From Spirochaetaceae bacterium (GTDB lineage Bacteria; Spirochaetota; Leptospiria; Leptospirales; Leptonemataceae): a DNA stretch of 64,000 nt. Below the pieces are notes generated by a model. That model did no database searches. It saw nothing but the letters and a program-made list of their open reading frames with translations, and was not told the DNA's origin. The first letter of the stretch is position 1; every line of letters begins with the position of its first letter. A program made the position numbers and the translations under genes. The DNA lies in NCBI GenBank assembly GCA_002730875.1, contig PCBI01000006.1, forward strand, positions 4,044-68,043, given 5' to 3'. Positions 44,395 to 51,912 of the stretch are shown piece by piece.

Positions 44395-47325
44395 CTAATT
44401 TGCCTTTGCGGATTTCTTTTTGGCTGATCTCGTTTTCTTGGCGGCTGATTTTTTCTTTGATGATCGGGACAAAGATCCGGCGCTGGACTGGCCAGCTGAT
44501 TTTCCGTTATCGGAGACAGACTTCTCTTTCGAAGCGGCTGCTCTGCCCGCCGGAGACGCTTCCCGGCCTTCCAGTATAGGTTTCAAGAACTGTCCGGTGA
44601 AGCTATGGCCTACCATGGCAACCGCTTCGGGGCTACCTTCGGCAACTACGGTTCCGCCTCCATCTCCGCCCTCCGGTCCAAGATCAATAATCCAATCTGC
44701 GGTCTTGATCACATCCAGGTTATGCTCGATAACCACCATGCTGCTACCCCGATCCACAAGTTCATGTAAAACCTCCAGGAGCTTTCGAATGTCTTCGAAA
44801 TGCAATCCGGTGGTGGGCTCATCCAGGATGTACATGGTCTTGTCGGTGCTTCTTCGCGAAAGCTCCGAGGCCAGTTTGATGCGCTGGGCTTCGCCGCCGG
44901 AAAGAGTGGTCGCCGCCTGTCCCAGTTTGATATAGTCCAGCCCCACTCGTGACAGGGTCTTTAGCTTATTGTGGACTATGCTGATGTTTTCGAAGAAGGG
45001 AATGGCATCCTCCACCGTCATTTCCAGAATATCGTAGATGCTTTTTCCGCGATATTTCACTTCCAGGGTTTCCCGGTTGAATCGTCGCCCCTGGCATACA
45101 TCGCAGGTAACGAAAACGTCTGGCAAGAAATGCATCTCAATTTTCAGGATACCGGCGCCTTCGCAGTTTTCGCATCGACCGCCGGCTACGTTAAAACTGA
45201 ACCGCCCCGGTTTGTAGCCGCGTAGTTTGGCTTCCGGTAGATTGGAAAACAGCTCGCGAATGGGCGTAAACAGACCGGTGTATGTGGCCGGATTGGACCT
45301 GGGCGTGCGCCCGATAGGCTCCTGATCGATAGCAATCACACGATCGATGTTTTTCAGTCCTTCCAGCTTCTTGTGCTTTCCGGGCCGCATTCGCGACCCT
45401 TGCCGTTGAGCCAGGGATTTGTAGAGTATGTCATTGATCAGGGTAGACTTCCCGGATCCGCTCACCCCCGTAACGCAGATAAGGACGCCCAGGGGGAACT
45501 CTACATCCACGTTCTGAAGATTATTTTCGCTGGCGCCTACAACAGTGAGGGATTGTCCTTTTCCCTGTCTGCGCTCGTCCGGGATCTCGATCTTTCGAGC
45601 CCCGGAGAGATACTGTCCGGTAACGCTGTCTTTCTTTTGCGAAAGTCTGTCAGGAGGACCATTGGCCACCACGTAACCGCCATGGACTCCGGCGCCCGGG
45701 CCCAGATCCACGACATGGTCCGCTTCACGTATGGTTTCTTCGTCGTGCTCCACCACAAGCACTGTATTGCCCATATCCCGCAGGCTTTTCAGAGTATCCA
45801 GAAGCCTACGGTTATCCCGCTGATGCAATCCGATAGAAGGTTCATCCAACACGTAGAGAACGCCCATCAGAGCAGAGCCTATCTGGGTCGCGAGGCGAAT
45901 CCTCTGCGCTTCGCCGCCGGAAAGAGTCCCGGCCGATCGCGAAAGCGTGAGATATCCCACGCCCACGTTGTTCAGAAATCCCAGGCGTTCATTGATTTCT
46001 TTGAGCACGCGTTCGGCGATTTTGGTTTCGGATTCCGTCAAAGCTACGTCGGCGAAGAAATGCAACAAATCCCGGATGTTTTTGTCCACGAGACCATGAA
46101 TGCCCTGACCATGAAATCGCACCGCTAACGATTCCGGGCGCAGCCTGTGACCCTTACAGTCCGGGCATTGACTTTCGCCCATGTACTTTTCCAACCAGAT
46201 GCGTACATCGTCGGATTTGGTCTCTCTGTAGCGCCGGCGCAGGTTGGGAATGACCCCTTCGAAGCTGTAGCCTCCGCTCTGGAACCCATACAGGACGGCC
46301 TTCCGGTGCTGCGCATTTAGCTTGTTGAACGGAACGGATGGATGAAAACCGAGCTCGGACGATAAATCCTGGAGAAGCTCCAGATACCAGTAGCCGCGAC
46401 CGCTGGACCAGGGCGCCACCGCTCCGTCCAGAATGGAAAGTGAGGCATCGGGGACCACCAGATCCTCGTCGAACTCCAGCAAAACGCCCAGGCCGTCGCA
46501 GGTTCCGCAGGCTCCCTGGGGAGAGTTAAAGGAAAAGCTCCTGGGACTAACTTCCGGCAGCGATATATTACAATGAGTACAGTTCAGGTTCCTGGAGTAG
46601 ATATGATCCTTTTCGCCGTCGAAGATCAGTACCTGTCCATTGCCCTGGGAAAGCGCCGTTTCCACGCTATCGGTAAGTCGGGAATGGATACCGTCGCGGA
46701 TTACCAATCGATCCACAACCAATTCCAGTGTATGTCGATGCTTCTTTTCCAGAGCGATCTCTTCCGATAGATCGCGAATCTGTCCATCGATTCGTATTCG
46801 AACGAAGCCTTCTTTTCGTGCCTTTTCGATTACGTCTTTGTGCTCGCCCTTCTTATCGCCTACCATGGGGGCAAGTATTTGAATCTTTGCCCCCTCTTCC
46901 ATGAGAAGGATACGATCCACTATCTGGTCGATGGTAATAGCCTCCACCGGCCGACCGCAATTGTGGCAATGGGGCTGGCCCACTCGGCCATACAGCAATC
47001 GTAGATAATCGTATATCTCGGTAACGGTTCCCACCGTGGAGCGGGGATTGCGGTGCGTGGTCTTTTGTTCAATGGAGATGGCCGGGGATAATCCTTCGAT
47101 GAGATCCACGTCCGGCTTTTCCATCTGACCCAGAAACTGACGGGCATAGGACGAAAGGCTTTCTACATACCTTCTTTGACCTTCGGCATAGATCGTATCA
47201 AAAGCCAGGGAGGACTTCCCGGAACCGGATACGCCGGTAATCACTACCAGCTTATCCCTGGGAATCTCCACGGTAATATTCTTCAGGTTATGCTCCCGGG
47301 CGCCCTGGACACGAATGGAATCCAT
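44395..47325 (-). CDS. uvrA: Excinuclease ABC subunit A
   Basis: 976 aa, the DNA-damage recognition ATPase of nucleotide excision repair. It opens [16 protein letters not shown]. Two ABC modules are visible with Walker [11 protein letters not shown] and [10 protein letters not shown] and signatures [10 protein letters not shown]. Zinc-finger pairs are C-T-H-C with C-x2-C and C-E-N-C-E-G-A-G with C-D-V-C. The last 45 residues are Ser/Lys/Ala-rich, an extra basic tail of a type not needed for the core. No SOS-box-like sequence was recognised upstream. Confidence 0.98.
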   Translation of the reverse strand: MDSIRVQGAREHNLKNITVEIPRDKLVVITGVSGSGKSSLAFDTIYAEGQRRYVESLSSYARQFLGQMEKPDVDLIEGLSPAISIEQKTTHRNPRSTVGTVTEIYDYLRLLYGRVGQPHCHNCGRPVEAITIDQIVDRILLMEEGAKIQILAPMVGDKKGEHKDVIEKARKEGFVRIRIDGQIRDLSEEIALEKKHRHTLELVVDRLVIRDGIHSRLTDSVETALSQGNGQVLIFDGEKDHIYSRNLNCTHCNISLPEVSPRSFSFNSPQGACGTCDGLGVLLEFDEDLVVPDASLSILDGAVAPWSSGRGYWYLELLQDLSSELGFHPSVPFNKLNAQHRKAVLYGFQSGGYSFEGVIPNLRRRYRETKSDDVRIWLEKYMGESQCPDCKGHRLRPESLAVRFHGQGIHGLVDKNIRDLLHFFADVALTESETKIAERVLKEINERLGFLNNVGVGYLTLSRSAGTLSGGEAQRIRLATQIGSALMGVLYVLDEPSIGLHQRDNRRLLDTLKSLRDMGNTVLVVEHDEETIREADHVVDLGPGAGVHGGYVVANGPPDRLSQKKDSVTGQYLSGARKIEIPDERRQGKGQSLTVVGASENNLQNVDVEFPLGVLICVTGVSGSGKSTLINDILYKSLAQRQGSRMRPGKHKKLEGLKNIDRVIAIDQEPIGRTPRSNPATYTGLFTPIRELFSNLPEAKLRGYKPGRFSFNVAGGRCENCEGAGILKIEMHFLPDVFVTCDVCQGRRFNRETLEVKYRGKSIYDILEMTVEDAIPFFENISIVHNKLKTLSRVGLDYIKLGQAATTLSGGEAQRIKLASELSRRSTDKTMYILDEPTTGLHFEDIRKLLEVLHELVDRGSSMVVIEHNLDVIKTADWIIDLGPEGGDGGGTVVAEGSPEAVAMVGHSFTGQFLKPILEGREASPAGRAAASKEKSVSDNGKSAGQSSAGSLSRSSKKKSAAKKTRSAKKKSAKAN

Positions 47326-47509
47326 ATCGTCAGAAAATTCGCCCGGGGATAAATCCGCATCCTGAAAAACGGCGGATTAGGCCTGACCGAACAACGAAAC
47401 TCCCCCGGATTAGCCGATTAGATCGCTTTACTCCCGGTCCGGCTCATCCTTTGCCCGAGAGGCCGACAGACCTTCCATTCTCGGCAAGGAATGCCAGCCG
47501 AAATTTCCA

Positions 47510-47527
47510 GAACGATCATTCCATTTT
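47510..47527. promoter_or_regulatory. Operator-like direct repeat, copy 1
   Basis: GAACGATCATTCCATTTT matches the copy at 47583-47600 at 15 of 18 positions, 73 bases away. It lies about 130 bases before the SDR start. A weak dyad (AGAA/TTCC) is present. See copy 2. Confidence 0.4.
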
Positions 47528-47580
47528 TTTCCTGATCGAACCTTTTTTTCTCGCCTTCGGGCACCGCCTCCGCTACATTC

Positions 47581-47600
47581 TGGAACACTCATTCCAATTT
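47581..47600. promoter_or_regulatory. Operator-like direct repeat with TGGAA/TTCCA dyad, copy 2
   Basis: TGGAA (47581-47585) and TTCCA (47592-47596) form a perfect dyad with a 6-base spacer, inside the second copy of the repeat GAACxxTCATTCCA. It lies 59 bases before the SDR gene. A TetR-type regulator is encoded downstream at 48710, so an operator role is plausible but unproved. Confidence 0.45.
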
Positions 47601-47658
47601 AAACGCACAGGAGTGATGGGCCATAGGCCTGATTGAAATAGGAATTCAGGAGTTAGAG

Positions 47659-48405
47659 ATGAGAAATCTAGAAAACAAAATAGCCGTGGTAACCGGCGGA
47701 AACAGCGGTATCGGCTACGCCACCGCAAAGGAGCTTAAGGATCTGGGAGCAAAAGTAATCATCACCGGCCGATCATCGGAAAAGGTACAGAAGGCAGCCG
47801 ATGAACTGGGAGTGGAAGGATTGATCTGCGATGTACGCGAATTGAGCCAGATAAACCAGCTGGCCCGGGCAATCCAGGAGAAGCATGGCCGAGTGGATGT
47901 GCTCTTCGTAAACGCCGGCATCTTCTTTCCCACGCCGGTTGGCAATGTAACCGAGGAAATCTTCGACGAAACCATGGACATCAATTTTAAAGGAGCGGTA
48001 TTCACTGTAGAAAAACTACTTCCGCTTATTCCCGAAGGCGGAACGATCATCAATCTGTCGTCCGTCAATGCATACACAGGGATGGCCAATACAGCTATCT
48101 ATGCCGCATCCAAGGCGGCCATGAATTCCTATACGCGAACTGCGGCCACAGAGCTGGCTTCCCGGGGAATTCGAGTTAATGCCATTAACCCCGGACCGGT
48201 GGCCACTCCCATCTTTGGAAAGACCGGGCTCAGCGAAGATCAACTCAACGGTTTCGCCCAGATGATGCAGAATCGAGTGCCGATGAAGCGATTTGGCAAA
48301 CCGGAAGAAATCGCCAAACTGGCCGCCTTTCTGGCATCAGACGACGCATCCTTCATTACCGGATCAGAAATCAATATCGATGGAGGTATCGCAGTCCTGG
48401 TGTGA
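47659..48405 (+). CDS. Short-chain dehydrogenase/reductase
   Basis: 248 aa classical SDR. The Rossmann motif is T-G-G-N-S-G-I-G, followed by N-A-G-I at the usual place. The catalytic set is Ser in I-N-L-S-S-V and Y-A-A-S-K. The C-terminus has N-P-G-P-V-A-T-P and D-D-A-S-F-I-T-G-S-E-I-N-I-D-G-G. It should oxidise or reduce an alcohol/carbonyl with NAD(P); the substrate is unknown. It is paired with a TetR regulator 305 bases downstream. The combination is typical of a xenobiotic-inducible reductase, which is inference. Confidence 0.93.
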   Translation: MRNLENKIAVVTGGNSGIGYATAKELKDLGAKVIITGRSSEKVQKAADELGVEGLICDVRELSQINQLARAIQEKHGRVDVLFVNAGIFFPTPVGNVTEEIFDETMDINFKGAVFTVEKLLPLIPEGGTIINLSSVNAYTGMANTAIYAASKAAMNSYTRTAATELASRGIRVNAINPGPVATPIFGKTGLSEDQLNGFAQMMQNRVPMKRFGKPEEIAKLAAFLASDDASFITGSEINIDGGIAVLV

Positions 48406-48418
48406 CTTTCCATAAAGG

Positions 48419-48463
48419 GAGCGCCCGCCTCTGGCCGACAATGGGCCGGAGTATCGGGCGCTC
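48419..48463. other. Long two-part hairpin after the SDR gene
   Basis: GAGCGCCCG (48419-48427) pairs with CGGGCGCTC (48455-48463); inside, CTCTGGCC (48429-48436) pairs with GGCCGGAG (48444-48451) with one G-U. The loop is 7 bases. It begins 13 bases after the SDR stop and probably ends that transcript, but there is no T-run. Confidence 0.55.
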
Positions 48464-48709
48464 AGAACTAGAACGGAAACGGTATGCTTAATCCGCTCTC
48501 TTTTGCCATCAATGTGTTATCCGGAGGATCCGGCTCGTTGTTCGCTTGAGAGCCGGTCTGGCGAAAACCAGGCGCCCGGGGGAACTACAGGCCATTTGCA
48601 AATAATCGGTCTTTCGAATCTGGACCGCAACTGATTGGCAGGCTTATGAAGTCCGGTGCACTTATGCGCTTTTGCTTGAGTCCATAGCCCGGCCAGGGTT
48701 TCTTATACC
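48464..48709. other. Gap before the TetR gene
   Basis: Contains a second hairpin: CCGGCTC (48530-48536) with GAGCCGG (48550-48556). No gene. The TetR promoter should lie here, but no clear site was seen. Confidence 0.4.
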
Positions 48710-49291
48710 ATGCCCCGAGTCAAAGAATTCAACAAAGAGGAAGTGCTACAGAGGGCCATGGATCTCTTCTGGAAGCAGGGGTATCATGCTACTTCCATGC
48801 AGGATCTGGTGGACTATCTGGGAATAAACCGGGCCAGTCTTTATGACACCTTTGGAGGCAAGAAAGCGCTATTTGATCTGGCTCTTCAGAACTACCGAAA
48901 CGTTTATTTTTCGGCCATGGAGCAAACCCTGGAGAGTTATCCTGTGCGCGAAGCGCTACAAAGGATGTTTGCCGGAGCCGTAGATGCCGCCTCGCAAGAT
49001 AAGCATAGAAGGGGATGCTTCGTGGTGAACAGTACCACAGAACTGGCCGCCAGCGACGAGGAAATACGAGAAGCCGTAGAAGAGAACAAACAAAAGTTTG
49101 AGGCCCTGCTTACCAGACACATACGAATTGCTCAGAAAGAAGGTAGAATTCATTCCAAAAAGAATCCAGCCCAGCTGGCAGCCCTGATCTTTGCCTTCTA
49201 CAATGGATTCCAGGTTCTGGCCCGCATCAAACCGGAAAGAAAGGAGCTACAGAACCTGGCTCGGAATGCGATTTCAATTCTGGACTCGTAA
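48710..49291 (+). CDS. TetR-family transcriptional repressor
   Basis: 193 aa. The N-terminal helix-turn-helix (about 8-55) has T-S-M-Q-D-L-V-D-Y-L-G-I-N-R-A-S-L-Y-D-T-F-G-G-K-K-A-L-F. The ligand domain resembles that of TetR members which control nearby reductases. Two cysteine-free helices and a C-H-R-R-G-C-F segment near residue 100 follow. It follows the SDR gene and probably regulates it through the TGGAA/TTCCA sites, which is inference. Confidence 0.93.
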   Translation: MPRVKEFNKEEVLQRAMDLFWKQGYHATSMQDLVDYLGINRASLYDTFGGKKALFDLALQNYRNVYFSAMEQTLESYPVREALQRMFAGAVDAASQDKHRRGCFVVNSTTELAASDEEIREAVEENKQKFEALLTRHIRIAQKEGRIHSKKNPAQLAALIFAFYNGFQVLARIKPERKELQNLARNAISILDS

Positions 49292-49373
49292 AGTCAGGAA
49301 AGTCTGGCTCCACCACCCCTGTGAACTGCGAAAATGAATTGCCTGTACCGCGACGGCAGTGTTTCTACAGTCC

Positions 49374-50468
49374 ATGTTCGGATTCAGATACCTAAAGACC
49401 CGACCCGCAGACTATGTGCTGTTGTATCGGGGCGGCAAGGTTCGCAAACAGGGAGCGGGCCTTTCCTTTTTATACTTCGCCCCATCGGCCAGTCTGGTGC
49501 TGGTTCCGGCGGATAGCCGGGACGCTCCCTTTATCTTCCAGGAAACCCTCAAGGACTTCCAAACCGTGGATATTCAGGGTCAGGTAACCTACCGGGTTCA
49601 GGATCCAACAAGACTTGCCTCCATGCTGGACTTCACCGTAGACCCCACAGGACGCCCGCTGGGCGACGGGCTGGAGAAGTTGCAACTCCGGCTTACAAAC
49701 CAGGTGCAGGTTACCCTTCGCGAAAAGATTCGTAGCTTTGTACTTCGAGAAGCCCTCTCTGCCGGTCCCGAGCTTGTGGAGTTCGTCAAGGGACGACTCA
49801 GCGAGGAGGCGGTGATTCAGGAACTCGGACTTTCCGTTCTGGATTTTGCCATCCTCAGGGTAAGCCCTACTCCGGAAATGGCCCGGGCTCTGGAGGCTAC
49901 GGCCCGGGAGAACCTCCTCAAAGAAGCGGACGACGCTATCTATCAGCGTCGAAACTTTGCCGTGGAACAGGAGCGGGGTATTAAAGAAAACGAACTACAG
50001 ACCGAAATCGCCGTAGAAGAAAAACAGCGGGAAATCCGCGAAACGCAGATGAATGCAGAAATTGCCGTCCAGGAAAAACAGAAACTTGTGGAAGAGGCGC
50101 GAATGGAAGCCAAGGCTTCGGTGGCGCGCAAGAAAATGGAAATGGAGAAAGAGGAGCTGGATTCCAGAACAAGCCTGGAAGAGAAGCGAAAAGAACTGGT
50201 GGCAAAAGAAAGCGAAAACCGACTGCAAATGGCTCGTGCCGAAGGCCAGGCAATGAAGTTGCAGCTGGAAGGTCTGGCCGGGCTTTCGCCGGAGCTTCTG
50301 GAAGTGCTGGCGGCCAATCAAATGGACTCCAGACAACTGATCAGTAAGGCCATGCGCGATCTGGCCCGCGGAGCCGATAAGATCGGCAATCTGAACATCA
50401 GCCCGGACCTGCTCGATTCGCTGCTGAATTCAGGGTCTTCGGGTTTTGTTCAACAGCAGGAGCGATAG
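49374..50468 (+). CDS. SPFH/Band 7 domain protein
   Basis: 364 aa from ATG 49374; a GTG at 49359 is also in frame. An SPFH domain (about 1-190) is followed by a long charged coiled coil (about 190-300) rich in Glu, Lys and Gln, and a short C-terminal helical region. There is no N-terminal membrane helix, unlike stomatins and flotillins. SPFH proteins form large membrane-associated oligomers. The next gene, 82 bases on, encodes a NAD-kinase-like protein, and the two probably share an operon. Confidence 0.85.
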   Translation: MFGFRYLKTRPADYVLLYRGGKVRKQGAGLSFLYFAPSASLVLVPADSRDAPFIFQETLKDFQTVDIQGQVTYRVQDPTRLASMLDFTVDPTGRPLGDGLEKLQLRLTNQVQVTLREKIRSFVLREALSAGPELVEFVKGRLSEEAVIQELGLSVLDFAILRVSPTPEMARALEATARENLLKEADDAIYQRRNFAVEQERGIKENELQTEIAVEEKQREIRETQMNAEIAVQEKQKLVEEARMEAKASVARKKMEMEKEELDSRTSLEEKRKELVAKESENRLQMARAEGQAMKLQLEGLAGLSPELLEVLAANQMDSRQLISKAMRDLARGADKIGNLNISPDLLDSLLNSGSSGFVQQQER

Positions 50469-50550
50469 TCCTCGATGAAAATGCCGCTGAATCGGAGACC
50501 GTTTTCCCTCGGCGGCGCATATCCAGAGACTACCAAACGATTATTAGAAA

Positions 50551-51714
50551 GTGACTTCCAATAAGAAAAAAGCCACTCCTGGTCCCACTCCACCCGTTGA
50601 CGGCGAATCGGCTCCGGACATTGAAAAGATTATTGTAATCACGCGACAAACCAGGCTGGAAGAAAGCATTAAGCGCTTTAATACCATAGGCCAGGCTAAA
50701 TACTTCGTCGAAAGTCGCGGACAATCCTTCGATGACTACGTCCTGGAATACGATAATTATCAGAGGGCCCGGGATGCCCTGGTGCGAAGCATACCGTCCG
50801 ATATTCGCTTTCAGGTGATTGATCGCACATTGCTTCCCAATTTTTTGTTCGGCCCCCGGGATCTGGCCATGCCCCTGGGCCAGGACGGCCTTGTGGTAAA
50901 CACCGCCAAGTATCTAAACGGTCAGCCGGTGCTGGCATTTAATCCAGACCCGGATCGCTTCGACGGAATCCTGCTTCCTTTTCTCTGGAACGAAAGCGAT
51001 AAAGCGATCGCCCAGGCTCTGGAAACAAGACTCCGGATGCGAAGCATCTCCATGGCCCGGGCGGACCTAAACGACGGTCAGTTTCTATATGCTTTCAACG
51101 ATTTTTTCGTGGGGGCCGACTCCCATGTAAGCGCGCGATACACCCTGGAGTACAGACAAAGACGGGAAAGACATAGCTCGAGCGGAGTAATTGTAAGCAC
51201 TCCGGCCGGAAGCACCGGATGGCTGTCTTCCCTTTACAATATGGCGGCCGGTATCCAGGCGTTCGCCGGTTCCTCGCCCCCGGCCAAAAAGACCCGGGGT
51301 AAGACCCAACAGGGGCCCGAGAAATCCAGGCCGGCTCCGGATTCTTCCCAGGAGAGTCGGGGCCCGGCGCAAAAAGATGGCACGGGCAAAAAGGGGCCCG
51401 CCGGCAAAGGCAAAGCTTCCGCTCCGAAAAGCTCCTCAGGTTCCGATGCCCTCCGCTGGGAAGATCGAAAGCTAGTATTCATGGTGCGCGAACCGTTTCG
51501 CAGCAATTGGAGCGGCGCCGACATTGTGGCCGGAGAGATTCAGGATGCGGAAAACCTGGTTCTGGAAAGCCACATGCCCGAGGGAGGGGTTATCTTCTCG
51601 GATGGGATGCTGGACGACTTCATACAATTCAATTCCGGCGCCACTGTGCGGATCGGTCTGGCCGAGAAAAGCACCCGACTACTGGTTCCTGGTAACGCTG
51701 GAGCGAAAGGCTGA
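50551..51714 (+). CDS. Divergent NAD-kinase-like protein
   Basis: 387 aa with a GTG start. The NAD-kinase fold is recognisable: the usual G-G-D-G is G110-Q-D112-G, so the catalytic Asp is kept; A-F-N-D replaces A-L-N-E; and V-S-T-P-A-G-S-T is present at 216-222. A Lys/Gly/Pro/Ser-rich insert (about 240-300) splits the C-terminal part. The N-terminus is a 25-residue low-complexity lead. It may phosphorylate NAD or another substrate, or be non-catalytic. It follows an SPFH gene. Ordinary NAD kinase is expected elsewhere in the genome. Confidence 0.72.
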   Translation: MTSNKKKATPGPTPPVDGESAPDIEKIIVITRQTRLEESIKRFNTIGQAKYFVESRGQSFDDYVLEYDNYQRARDALVRSIPSDIRFQVIDRTLLPNFLFGPRDLAMPLGQDGLVVNTAKYLNGQPVLAFNPDPDRFDGILLPFLWNESDKAIAQALETRLRMRSISMARADLNDGQFLYAFNDFFVGADSHVSARYTLEYRQRRERHSSSGVIVSTPAGSTGWLSSLYNMAAGIQAFAGSSPPAKKTRGKTQQGPEKSRPAPDSSQESRGPAQKDGTGKKGPAGKGKASAPKSSSGSDALRWEDRKLVFMVREPFRSNWSGADIVAGEIQDAENLVLESHMPEGGVIFSDGMLDDFIQFNSGATVRIGLAEKSTRLLVPGNAGAKG

Positions 51715-51784
51715 GCCGGTCACGAAAAATGGGCGACGCTCCGAAAGACAAAAGAGCTCACAAATCCGCAAAGAGGTGACCGGC
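51715..51784. other. Widely spaced 9-bp inverted repeat after the NADK-like gene
   Basis: GCCGGTCAC (51715-51723), starting with the base after the TGA stop, and GTGACCGGC (51776-51784) are perfect inverse copies with 52 bases between. A transcript could fold into a long stem; no T-run follows. Function unknown. Confidence 0.4.
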
Positions 51785-51912
51785 ACTGATTGTCTGGAGC
51801 GGGGAAGCGTGGTCAAATGAGGAATGAGGCAAAGGCAGCTGGCAGCGCAAGGGTTACTGAAGGGTTAGTGCGAACATGGAAAACCAGGAATCGGCAAACC
51901 GGGCACTTCCCA

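Larger units (their letters stand above)
47326..47658. other. Divergent gap between uvrA and the SDR gene
   Basis: 333 bp without a supported gene. It holds the repeat pair described separately at 47510 and 47583 and T-rich stretches at 47524-47530 and 47543-47549. Both promoters must lie here. Nothing else is visible. Confidence 0.5.
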
